From contig WALD01000004.1 of assembly GCA_015523055.1 (NCBI GenBank), forward strand, positions 1 to 7,522: a stretch of 7,522 bases of DNA. The letters run 5' to 3'. The position numbers and the translations under genes were made by a program. This document shows positions 1 through 6,238 of this stretch, in pieces. Under the pieces are notes generated by a model. That model was not told where the DNA came from and did not search any database. It was given only the letters and a program-made list of their open reading frames with translations. Source of the DNA: Candidatus Altarchaeota archaeon (GTDB lineage Archaea > Altiarchaeota > Altiarchaeia > IMC4 > QMZM01). Position 1 is the first letter of the stretch, and each line of letters opens with the position of its first letter.

Positions 1-2455
1 GGTATATCCTCTCTGGCTTTGTCTTCGTTGCTCCAAGGATATTCCGAATATCTTCCCGAAGTCCAATAATCATATTCTCCTTCACCATGACCCTATCATT
101 GATTAATTCCTCATTTATCTTGGGATAGGGCGCCTTTGAAACGAAAAAATCGTTGCCCATCCGCTCCCAGAGTTCTTCGCAAATAAAGGGGGTGAAGGGT
201 GTCATAAGCCTTACCCAGAGATCGGCAATCTCCTTCATAACGTTCGCATTTGGCTTGCACCTTCTCAGGTACCATGTTAAGTCATTGAGGATCCCGAAGA
301 AACCTGTCTGGATGGCCTTCCTCATCTGGAAGCCGTTAAGGTGTTCTCTTGTCTCTAAGATTGCCCCATTGACTCTGCTCAATATCCAGCGGTCTATATC
401 CCTCATCGGGATCTCGTCACTTAATCCAATAGCATACTCCACCATCTCATAGAATTGCCTCAGTTTCCTTGCAGTGTTCTTCAGGAGGTTCTCCCTCCAG
501 TCAAAGTCCTGCCAGGGCTCCGCATTGCTCATCAGGAACAGCCGTATTGTGTCGCTGCCGTACCTGTCTACTGCGTCCTTGAGGAGGATTATGTTGCCCT
601 TGGAGGAGGACATCTTCTCGCCCTCAAGGAGTCCCATGCCGAATACAACTATTCCCTTCGGCCATGCTTCCTCAGGGAATATAGCTGTGTGGTGGAAGAT
701 ATGGAATGTGAGGTGATTGCCGACCAGGTCCTTGGCTGAGAGCCTCCATTCCGGAGGATACCAATAGAGGAATTCCTCCCTGATTTTTTTCATGGTATCG
801 GGAGGAATACCAGTTCTGAAGGAAATTTTTTCTATATCCCCCTCTCCCAAAAAGATATAATCAAAGAATTCCGGTGATAATCTCTCCGGCTGTATGTCCC
901 TGAGGTGCCTTGAAACTGTGTAGTATGCCATATAGATTGTTGAGTCCGAGAGCGGCTCTATAATCCACTTGCTGTCCCAGGGAAGTTTTGTGCCGAGGCC
1001 TACCCTCCTGGTGCATGCCCAGTCTCTAAGCCAGTCGATAAAGTAGGAGAAATTCTCTCTTGTTTCCTGAGGGAGTATACGCATATTATCAAGACACTTA
1101 TGGGTGGATTTCTTCCATTCATCATCGCTATAGCGGACGAACCACTGATCTTTCAGAATCTTGACGAAGCACTGGCTCCCGCATCTGCAGATGACGGGCT
1201 GCTCTGAGAATTCGTAGAAAATGTCACCCCTGCCGGAATTCACCAACTCTTCTGTTACCTTTCCCCTTGCTTCCCTGACAGGCATCCCCTCATAGCCCAA
1301 AATGTCCTTCGCCATCGTTCCCTTGCTGTGCTCCTCCCTGTAGAGGATTTCTGTTGCCTCTTCAAGCCTCGGGTCTTTCTGGTCTTTGATGCCCATCTCC
1401 CTGATGACTTTCTCGGCTGGAATTCCCCTGTATCTGTCCTCCTTTATAATAACGATGGGTTCTATGTCGCTGTCGAGGTCCTTCAGAGCGATGTAGTCAT
1501 AGGGTGCATGAGCGGGAACTGACATTACTACGCCGGTAGCATATCCCGGCTTGACGAAGGATGCCTCAAGAATGGGAATCTCCTTGTTGTCAAGAGGGTT
1601 GGTGCAGGTTTTTCCTATCAACTCACTGCCCATGATATTGCCCTCCTCTCTAATCCCATCCTTTATGAATCTCAGTTTCTCGAATGCCTCTCTGCTCAGA
1701 AGCCATGTTTCTCCACCTACATTAACCTTGAGATAATTCACCTCCGGGTTGAGCCAGATATTCGTGACTCCGAATACTGTTTCGGGCCTGAGCGTTGCCG
1801 CAGGGAGAATCAGACTCCCACATTGGAATTTGATTACTGTGAATTCGTTAATGGCTGCACCTTCACCCTCCAGAAGGTCATGGTCCCCTACCGGGTTGTC
1901 GCAGGATGGGCAGTAACGCACCGGGTGCTCACCGGTCTTTACAAGATTCTTCTCCTTTAGAGTTGTATACTGCCACTCAATGAACTTGCTGTATTGAGGG
2001 GTTATCGTTATAAATTCGCGGGACCAGTCTATGGAATAGCCCATCCGGTTCATGAGCCCCTTATAGTCCCTCGAGAAATAGTCCACTATTTTTAATGGGT
2101 CTGTGAATCTCTCCAGTTTTTCTTTCGGGACCCGGTAGAGATCGCTGTATATCTTCATAGTCTTCTCGTCCTTTCGCTTTATCCTCTCTGCAATTCCAAT
2201 AACCGGGCTTCCGGTTACATGCCACGCCATCGGAAAGAGGACATTGAATCCCTGCATCCTTTTGTAGCGGGCAATAACATCCGGGACCGTATAGGTTCTG
2301 GCATGGCCCACATGCATAGCCCCCGAGGGATAGGGGTATGCGACGGTAAGGTAGAATTTCTTCCTATTATCGGGTTTTGCTTCAAAGATTTTTGAATTCT
2401 TCCATCTCTGGAGCCATTTCTTCTCAATAGTCTTTGGGTTGAATTCTGGGGTCAT
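1..2455 (-). CDS. leuS: Leucyl-tRNA synthetase, archaeal type (C-terminus cut by window edge)
   Basis: Class I aminoacyl-tRNA synthetase that charges tRNA-Leu with leucine in the cytoplasm. The frame stays open from ATG at 2455 to the window edge, giving 818 codons; archaeal LeuRS proteins are about 930-970 residues, so roughly the last 110-150 residues lie outside. Visible motifs: HVGH (residues 48-51) of the ATP site; a Cys-containing segment near 177-195 (CPSCDNPVGDHDLLEGE), typical of archaeal LeuRS; the CP1 editing domain with TLRPETVFG (221-229) and the conserved editing aspartate D320 in VPAHAPYD; a second Cys cluster near 420 (CRCGSQC); KMSSSKG starting at K614; then the helical anticodon-binding domain. 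The start is supported by the conserved FNPKTIEKKW beginning, but no strong Shine-Dalgarno precedes it. The gene follows the aminotransferase on the same strand after 134 bases. The catalytic and editing motifs looked for are all present, so it is probably functional. Confidence 0.97.
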   Translation of the reverse strand, partial: MTPEFNPKTIEKKWLQRWKNSKIFEAKPDNRKKFYLTVAYPYPSGAMHVGHARTYTVPDVIARYKRMQGFNVLFPMAWHVTGSPVIGIAERIKRKDEKTMKIYSDLYRVPKEKLERFTDPLKIVDYFSRDYKGLMNRMGYSIDWSREFITITPQYSKFIEWQYTTLKEKNLVKTGEHPVRYCPSCDNPVGDHDLLEGEGAAINEFTVIKFQCGSLILPAATLRPETVFGVTNIWLNPEVNYLKVNVGGETWLLSREAFEKLRFIKDGIREEGNIMGSELIGKTCTNPLDNKEIPILEASFVKPGYATGVVMSVPAHAPYDYIALKDLDSDIEPIVIIKEDRYRGIPAEKVIREMGIKDQKDPRLEEATEILYREEHSKGTMAKDILGYEGMPVREARGKVTEELVNSGRGDIFYEFSEQPVICRCGSQCFVKILKDQWFVRYSDDEWKKSTHKCLDNMRILPQETRENFSYFIDWLRDWACTRRVGLGTKLPWDSKWIIEPLSDSTIYMAYYTVSRHLRDIQPERLSPEFFDYIFLGEGDIEKISFRTGIPPDTMKKIREEFLYWYPPEWRLSAKDLVGNHLTFHIFHHTAIFPEEAWPKGIVVFGMGLLEGEKMSSSKGNIILLKDAVDRYGSDTIRLFLMSNAEPWQDFDWRENLLKNTARKLRQFYEMVEYAIGLSDEIPMRDIDRWILSRVNGAILETREHLNGFQMRKAIQTGFFGILNDLTWYLRRCKPNANVMKEIADLWVRLMTPFTPFICEELWERMGNDFFVSKAPYPKINEELINDRVMVKENMIIGLREDIRNILGATKTKPERIY

Positions 2456-2472
2456 CTTCCGTAGAATTTGAT

Positions 2473-2480
2473 TTTATAAA
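2473..2480 (-). promoter_or_regulatory. Possible TATA box for leuS
   Basis: On the minus strand this reads TTTATAAA, a good archaeal TATA-like octamer. Its centre is only about 21 bases before the leuS ATG, slightly shorter than the usual 25-28, so transcription would begin at or just inside the start codon. The lack of a clear ribosome-binding site fits a leaderless message, but the short spacing keeps this tentative. Confidence 0.3.
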
Positions 2481-2593
2481 GGTAATTTTCTTTTTGGGAA
2501 TACAAACACTTTTTCTTTTAGAAAAAGAAAAAGGGGTTGTCTCTGGAGCCACCTGTCCTCAATCTCCCCCAGATTGAATCTGGACGAATTCAT
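2474..2593 (-). pseudogene. Degenerate tandem copy of the leuS 5' end
   Basis: A 39-codon frame begins with an ATG at 2593 that overlaps the aminotransferase stop as ATGA and ends at TAA (2476-2474). Its first 18 residues, MNSSRFNLGEIEDRWLQR, resemble the start of LeuRS, MTPEFNPKTIEKKWLQR. With one gap, 9 of 17 positions match, and the last four codons (TGGCTCCAGAGA) are identical over 12 bases. Beyond WLQR the match fades into low-complexity sequence, with only a loose KVF...KRK resemblance to KIF...RKK. The frame is the same as that of leuS, with the two ATGs 138 bases apart and a stop between them. I infer a decayed partial duplication or an abandoned former start of leuS. It could instead be a tiny translated leader peptide, or chance similarity over a short stretch. 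Confidence 0.5.
2509..2532 (-). terminator. Oligo-T terminator after the aminotransferase gene
   Basis: About 60 bases past the aminotransferase stop, the minus strand reads TTTTTCTTTTT (2532-2522), the kind of pyrimidine tract that ends archaeal transcripts. It overlaps a weak, AT-rich 7-bp hairpin with arms at 2509-2515 and 2521-2527 and a 5-base loop. The hairpin alone would be unstable, so the T tract is the main support. Confidence 0.45.
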
Positions 2594-3750
2594 TTCAACC
2601 CCTTCATGAATTTCTCCATCCTATCGAGTGCTTCAGAGATGCTCTTTCTCGAAACAGAGTAGGAACACCGAACATACCCTTCTCCAGAATCACCAAAGGT
2701 ATTTCCCGGAACCACTGCAACCTTGCCGTTCTCGAGGAGCCGCTCAGCGAACCTCTCTGAGCTCATTCCGGTTTCCTTTATATTGGGGAAGGCGTAGAAC
2801 GCCCCCTTCGGGGTTATGCAGGATATTCCAGGGAGTTCCCTGAGTCCTTTAATGAGAAGCTTTCTCCTCCTGTCGTATTCCTTCACCATCTCCCTCACGG
2901 CGTCCACCTGCTCGAATGCATGTAATGCTGCATATTGGGACATCGAAGGGGTGCACATTATGGTGTACTGATGAATCTTCATCATGGCCTCTATTATCTC
3001 CGGGTTGCCTGCAGCGTAGCCCAGTCTCCAGCCGGTAAAGGCATATGCCTTCGAGAACCCGTTGAGCGTTATTGTTCTGTCCTCCATTCCATTGAATGAC
3101 CCTATGCTGTAGTGCTTCTCGTTATCATATATCAGCTTCTCATACAGCTCATCAGAGATTACGAGAAGGTCTTTCTCTATGGCGATGTCTGCAACACCCT
3201 CCAGGTCCTTCTTCCTCATGACGCTACCTGTTGGATTGTTTGGTGTGGGGATGAGAATCGCCTTGGTCTTCTTGGTTATGCTCTTCTCTATATCTTCAGA
3301 TTGAATCCTGAATTCGTTCTCCTCAGTTGTTGGCACAGCGATGGGATTTCCATAAGCGAACCATATATTTGGTTTATAGGAAACATAACTCGGGTCAGGA
3401 ACTATTATCTCATCCCCCGGGTCCGTGATTGCCCTTATTGCCAGGTCCAGTGCCTCGCTCACGCCCACTGTGACCAGAATCTCCCTCTCTGGATCTCTGT
3501 CAATACCGTTCTTTTCCCTCAGTTTTCTGGCTATCTCCTCTCTCAACTCCGGGATGCCATAATTCGATGTATAGGCTGTATAATCGTTCTCTATCGCCCG
3601 AATACCCGCGTTCTTCATTGGCTCCGGAGTTGGAAAGTCGGGTTCCCCAACACCAAGGCTAACAATGCCCTTAGTTCTCTGAACCAGCTCAAAAAATCTT
3701 CTGATTCCTGAGAATGGAATCTCCCTGACCCTTTTGGCTATCATTCTCAC
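2590..3750 (-). CDS. PLP-dependent class I aminotransferase (aspartate aminotransferase-like)
   Basis: Cytoplasmic fold-type I transaminase that moves an amino group between an amino acid and a 2-oxo acid. At 386 residues it is full length for the family. Visible motifs: substrate-side SLGVGEPDF (31-39); YTSNYGIPELRE (60-71); NNPTG (171-175) with the Asn that contacts PLP; SDELY (199-203) with D200 pairing with the pyridine nitrogen; the Schiff-base lysine K234 in GFSKAYAFTGWRLGY; and R361 in RCSYS, which binds the substrate carboxylate. Sequence alone does not fix the substrate: aspartate, aromatic amino acids or alanine are all possible. The frame can begin at GTG (3750), immediately after the stop of the upstream regulator, or at ATG (3744); a GGTGA sequence overlapping the GTG sits too close to that ATG to decide. 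The zero spacing implies co-transcription and coupled translation with the Lrp-type regulator. Confidence 0.93.
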   Translation of the reverse strand: MRMIAKRVREIPFSGIRRFFELVQRTKGIVSLGVGEPDFPTPEPMKNAGIRAIENDYTAYTSNYGIPELREEIARKLREKNGIDRDPEREILVTVGVSEALDLAIRAITDPGDEIIVPDPSYVSYKPNIWFAYGNPIAVPTTEENEFRIQSEDIEKSITKKTKAILIPTPNNPTGSVMRKKDLEGVADIAIEKDLLVISDELYEKLIYDNEKHYSIGSFNGMEDRTITLNGFSKAYAFTGWRLGYAAGNPEIIEAMMKIHQYTIMCTPSMSQYAALHAFEQVDAVREMVKEYDRRRKLLIKGLRELPGISCITPKGAFYAFPNIKETGMSSERFAERLLENGKVAVVPGNTFGDSGEGYVRCSYSVSRKSISEALDRMEKFMKGLK

Positions 3751-4242
3751 CTAGAAGCTGACCTTCAGTCTTCTTCCCTGCTCCGTTGAAGAGATTACAC
3801 CGTCGCGTTTGAATTCCCTCAGGACTATGTGTGTATTGGTTCCTGTAACCTCCTTTTTCGGTGCGAGTTTGTCGGTTATAAATTCGCTGATTTCATCAAT
3901 GTCCTTCGCCTCGACCAGAATAATCAGGTCATACTCCCCGGTAGCCACGAATATGTCCTTAACCCTGGAGTCCTTTGCTATTGCCTTACAGGTCTTCGAA
4001 AAACCGTCTCTTTCCTGCGGAACGACCTTAACCTGAATTATAGCCAATGCCCGTTGAACCCCTGCAACCTTCCAGTCTATGGAGGTCTTGAATCTCCGAA
4101 TGACCTTGTCGCTCTTCATGTCATTTATCCTCTTTTCAACATCGGGGCCGCTAATGCCGAGCATCGTAGCAATCTCATCAGTCGGAATTCTTGCATCTTC
4201 TTCCAGAATCTTCAGCAATTCAATATCGGTGTTTTTTGCCAT
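3751..4242 (-). CDS. Lrp/AsnC-family transcriptional regulator
   Basis: DNA-binding regulator of the feast/famine type, acting as dimers or higher oligomers in the cytoplasm. At 163 residues it has the standard layout. An N-terminal winged helix-turn-helix covers about residues 4-55, with the recognition region around TDEIATMLGISGPDVEKRI (21-39). A C-terminal RAM ligand-binding domain covers about 65-145, with the signature TGEYDLIILVEAKD (101-114) and the closing strand NTHIVLREF. A short tail of about 20 residues follows. The gene abuts the aminotransferase gene with no intervening bases, so its effector may be an amino acid handled by that enzyme (inference). It is transcribed away from the PLD-like gene across a 45-bp region, which would allow it to control itself and that neighbour. 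No Shine-Dalgarno is visible before the ATG, consistent with a leaderless message. Confidence 0.93.
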   Translation of the reverse strand: MAKNTDIELLKILEEDARIPTDEIATMLGISGPDVEKRINDMKSDKVIRRFKTSIDWKVAGVQRALAIIQVKVVPQERDGFSKTCKAIAKDSRVKDIFVATGEYDLIILVEAKDIDEISEFITDKLAPKKEVTGTNTHIVLREFKRDGVISSTEQGRRLKVSF

Positions 4243-4249
4243 TTTAGAA

Positions 4250-4261
4250 TTATAATATAAG
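4250..4261 (+). promoter_or_regulatory. Probable TATA element for the PLD-like gene
   Basis: TTATAATATAAG lies 27-38 bases before the ATG at 4288 and predicts a message with a very short leader of about five bases. The leader ends AAGG directly against the ATG, too close to act as a normal ribosome-binding site. An earlier ATG at 4278 reaches a stop after seven codons and is not the start. Confidence 0.45.
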
Positions 4262-4266
4262 CGACA

Positions 4267-4275
4267 TAATAAATT
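4267..4275 (-). promoter_or_regulatory. Probable TATA element for the lrp-type gene
   Basis: The minus strand reads AATTTATTA, centred about 29 bases before the regulator's ATG, which predicts a start at or a few bases before the ATG. It lies inside the 45-bp divergent spacer and interleaves with the plus-strand promoter. A second AT-rich stretch (4249-4261) is too close to the ATG to serve this gene. Confidence 0.4.
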
Positions 4276-4287
4276 AAATGTGTAAGG

Positions 4288-4857
4288 ATGAAGGTAGGTA
4301 AGAGGTTTTTGTTAGGGTTTGCAGGGGGAATTCTTCTTGGGGCGATTCTTGGAGTCCTTGCTATGAGCCTGTTTCAGGAGCAGCTCGGCCCTTCAATTAT
4401 ATGTATTGATAAAGCATCTCTCGTTCCGATATCGGACAGGGGTTATTTCCCTGCAGTCATCAGAGAAATTCAGGTGGCGCAAAAATCCATCCACATTGTA
4501 GCATTTGAGCTAAAATACTACCCGGGTCATCAGAATAGCAATCAGAACAAAATCGTAAACGCCCTTGTGGACGCCCACAACAGAGGAGTGGACGTAAGGA
4601 TTATAATGGATGAATACTCCAAAAAGGATAATGCATATAAATTTTTAAAAGAGAAGGGAATTGGGATCAGATACGATTCAGAAGATATCACAACCCATGC
4701 AAAACTGATTATAATTGATGGAAAGACTGTGATTCTCGGCTCAACGAATTTCAGTTATTATGGCCTTGAGAAGAACCATGAGACCGATATTCTTATTGAT
4801 GCCGAACAGGTGGCAGAATACTTTGAGGGTTATTTTGAAGAGTTGTGGGAGGCGTAA
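4288..4857 (+). CDS. Membrane-anchored single-HKD phospholipase D-like nuclease
   Basis: Member of the phospholipase D/Nuc superfamily, which hydrolyses phosphodiester bonds through a covalent phosphohistidine. At 189 residues it carries one catalytic motif, as in small Nuc-type endonucleases that act as homodimers. The motif is complete: H137-x-K139-x4-D144-x6-G151-S152-x-N154, followed by the usual downstream NHE (163-165). The N-terminus (MKVGKRFLLGFAGGILLGAI) is a positively charged start followed by one hydrophobic segment, about residues 7-28, read as a signal anchor. No convincing cleavage site is seen, so the catalytic domain probably faces outside the cell. The segment has small residues at G10, G14, G18 and G22, a GxxxG pattern that could favour the dimerisation this fold needs. 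Substrate (DNA, RNA or lipid) cannot be told. It is transcribed alone, divergent from the lrp-type gene. Confidence 0.88.
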   Translation: MKVGKRFLLGFAGGILLGAILGVLAMSLFQEQLGPSIICIDKASLVPISDRGYFPAVIREIQVAQKSIHIVAFELKYYPGHQNSNQNKIVNALVDAHNRGVDVRIIMDEYSKKDNAYKFLKEKGIGIRYDSEDITTHAKLIIIDGKTVILGSTNFSYYGLEKNHETDILIDAEQVAEYFEGYFEELWEA

Positions 4858-4949
4858 AAATTCTGGGGGGTTGATAAAGGTAGGGTAGAATTCTAAACTG
4901 GATGAATTTACTGAGAATTTTAGCTGAGGAATTCAAAGGGAGGAGGTTG
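4858..4949. other. Convergent spacer, no recognised gene
   Basis: These 92 bases separate the PLD-like gene from the convergent end of the second KaiC-like gene. They hold two GAATTC palindromes (4888, 4929) and loosely repeated GAATT-containing segments. On the minus strand a pyrimidine-rich run lies just past the KaiC-like stop. No convincing hairpin-plus-T terminator or small gene was found. Confidence 0.6.
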
Positions 4950-5795
4950 CTATGCAACAACTCTGAAGCCTTTGTTTGTCAGCTCAAGTTTGCCCTCCTT
5001 GCGAGGGAAAGGGAAAGGCAGACTCTGGACCTTCAGCGTTAAATCATCGGTTAGCTCTATGGTGCCATCCATCATATGCTTGAGTGTCATCTCAACCTGC
5101 TGGTCGTGCATCTTCTCTCCAAGTGTGAAGAATCCAAGACCACCAGATGCTCTAAGCTTTGAGACTATGACTCTAAGGAAGCGATATATCGTCGTGGCGT
5201 CATTGTAGATGAATAGGGTGGAAAGAGAATCAAAAATAAAGCGGTAATGGTCGCTAATCTGGTGGAATTCACGCTGAATCTGCGACATCCCGATTGTCAG
5301 GTCTGAGAGGGCTATGGAGCCGCTGATTCTCTTTATTATGTCATTGCTTTTTACGTCCTTGTTTGCGTTTATTGAATAACCATCAACCCACTTGAGAATC
5401 TTATCCCTCTCACCACGGGTCATATTCCACCCATACCTGAGTGCCTTCATCTTCATATCCTCGGGGGAGTGATCCATTGTAATAATCATGCCTGGATCCT
5501 TGTTTAGAATACCCCGGTAGATGAATTCCATACAGAAGAGGTTTGACTCTATCATTGGAGGCGTTATCAGGAGAACGCATGATCCCACAGGAAAACCCTC
5601 ACCAATGATATTTTCAATACCTTCAATATCTAAGGGTATGACCTTTGTCTCTCCTTGCACCCCTGGGATTACCTCTGTTGTATCCGGACCTGATTGTGAC
5701 GCCCCTGCAGATCTTTCCATTACCTCTGATGCCACGGGTTTCTGGATTCTTTCTACAACTTCTCCGGGCGTTACAATAGTTTTCTTAGCCATCAT
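4950..5795 (-). CDS. KaiC-like (RecA-fold) protein lacking Walker A, stand-alone
   Basis: Single-domain archaeal KaiC-like protein of 281 residues. An N-terminal extension of about 55 polar residues with low predicted order precedes the RecA-type core. The core begins at GEGFPVGSCVLLITPP (65-80), where a KaiC ATPase would have GxxGxGKT, but here the loop is TPPMIESNL (78-86): both the glycines and the lysine are missing. It keeps the KaiC-like HSPED segment (109-113), YGWN (121-124), DGYS (138-141) and a Walker B strand FIFDSLSTL (186-194) with D189. Normal ATP hydrolysis is therefore unlikely, and a structural, scaffolding or regulatory role is inferred. It shares YGWN, D-x-Y-S and IFDSxSTL with the KaiC-like half of the fusion protein encoded upstream. 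It is the third gene after the GTPase fusion and the Roadblock protein, 60 bases beyond the latter. M1 is chosen over M2 because a TATA box sits at leaderless distance from it. Confidence 0.82.
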   Translation of the reverse strand: MMAKKTIVTPGEVVERIQKPVASEVMERSAGASQSGPDTTEVIPGVQGETKVIPLDIEGIENIIGEGFPVGSCVLLITPPMIESNLFCMEFIYRGILNKDPGMIITMDHSPEDMKMKALRYGWNMTRGERDKILKWVDGYSINANKDVKSNDIIKRISGSIALSDLTIGMSQIQREFHQISDHYRFIFDSLSTLFIYNDATTIYRFLRVIVSKLRASGGLGFFTLGEKMHDQQVEMTLKHMMDGTIELTDDLTLKVQSLPFPFPRKEGKLELTNKGFRVVA

Positions 5796-5816
5796 AACCT
5801 ATTAGGTCTCCCAGAT

Positions 5817-5824
5817 TAATATAC
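5817..5824 (-). promoter_or_regulatory. Probable internal TATA box for the stand-alone KaiC-like gene
   Basis: The minus strand reads GTATATTA, with its centre about 26 bases before the first ATG (5795), which predicts a leaderless transcript starting at that codon. It lies in the 60-base gap after the Roadblock gene, so this gene may be expressed separately as well as by read-through. Confidence 0.45.
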
Positions 5825-5837
5825 ACAATTATCAACG

Positions 5838-5847
5838 AAGAAAAAGT
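5838..5847 (-). terminator. Possible oligo-T terminator after the Roadblock gene
   Basis: Just past the Roadblock stop the minus strand reads CTTTTTCTTC, a short T-rich run of the archaeal kind. With the TATA box immediately downstream, it could partly separate the last gene from the first two. The tract is short, so read-through is likely. Confidence 0.3.
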
Positions 5848-5855
5848 TAGATAGC

Positions 5856-6227
5856 CTACTCCATCTCTTTTTCTATCATATGGGCTGTCCGTTTCATCTC
5901 AACGAGAATTAATCCAAGATTTGCGTCCTTATTGACCATGGAAACAAGGACTGCATTCGGACCAGCCCCGGTGGTTATTAGCTTTGTCTGCTCTCCCTCT
6001 GCTATAACCCGTTCTACCGTCCCTCTTTTCAGCTCAGAGACTGCTGTCTCTGCTGCTCCGACCATTGTTGCCGACATCGCTGCAAGGGTTTCTGCATCTA
6101 TATCTGTGGACAGATCAGATGCTATCAGAAGGCCGTCTCTGGTAACCACTGCTGAACCTTCTATGTCCCCTATACCTGTCAGTTCCTTGAGTACCCTCAA
6201 AAGGGACTCCTTCTTTGATTCTGGCAT
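5856..6227 (-). CDS. Roadblock/LC7 domain protein (MglB/CvnB-like)
   Basis: A single Roadblock/LC7 domain of 123 residues, the usual size of stand-alone prokaryotic members. Family hallmarks are clear: GSAVVTRDGLLIASDL (24-39), the alanine/methionine-rich helix AETLAAMSATMVGAAETA (45-62), the conserved ELKRGTVERVIAEGE stretch, AGPNAVLVSMV (87-97) and ANLGLILVEMKR (102-113). Such proteins dimerise into a platform that binds small Ras-like GTPases; MglB acts as the GTPase-activating partner of MglA, and CvnB accompanies the GTPase CvnD in Streptomyces. The obvious partner here is the COG2229-type GTPase domain encoded immediately upstream. The gene starts nine bases after that gene's stop codon begins and is preceded by GAGGTGA, the strongest ribosome-binding site seen in this window, which overlaps the upstream stop codon. 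Confidence 0.93.
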   Translation of the reverse strand: MPESKKESLLRVLKELTGIGDIEGSAVVTRDGLLIASDLSTDIDAETLAAMSATMVGAAETAVSELKRGTVERVIAEGEQTKLITTGAGPNAVLVSMVNKDANLGLILVEMKRTAHMIEKEME

Positions 6228-6238
6228 TATTCACCTCA
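6228..6238 (-). promoter_or_regulatory. Shine-Dalgarno of the Roadblock gene overlapping the upstream stop
   Basis: The minus strand reads TGAGGTGAATA directly before ATG (6227). The first three bases are the stop of the GTPase fusion and GAGGTGA is a strong ribosome-binding site, so translation of the two genes is probably coupled. Confidence 0.75.

Noticed and set aside
767..778. Twelve-base perfect palindrome GAGGAATTCCTC
   Set aside because: It sits in leuS coding sequence and encodes part of the conserved protein. It is covered by the GAATTC observation and gives no separate evidence of a binding site.
1..2455. Possible frameshift or break in leuS
   Set aside because: The frame was checked at the start, at HVGH, the editing site, KMSSS and the window edge. 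All fall in one phase and I saw no stop, so the gene is simply cut by the window boundary.
3112..3711. Open 199-codon plus-strand frame inside the aminotransferase gene
   Set aside because: It lies wholly opposite a well-supported aminotransferase frame whose catalytic motifs are intact, and its translation resembles no family I know. It is a shadow of the real gene.
3829..4260. Open 143-codon plus-strand frame opposite the Lrp-type gene
   Set aside because: The minus-strand frame has clear helix-turn-helix and RAM domain features; the plus-strand translation is Cys-rich and unlike a known protein.
4278..4301. Earlier ATG at 4278 as the PLD-like gene start
   Set aside because: It reads seven codons and then TAA in a different frame. 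The ATG at 4288 gives a proper charged and hydrophobic membrane anchor.
4946..4958. Perfect inverted repeat GTTGC-TAT-GCAAC at the end of the stand-alone KaiC-like gene
   Set aside because: The arms are only five bases and no T tract follows on either strand, so it is not a convincing terminator or operator.
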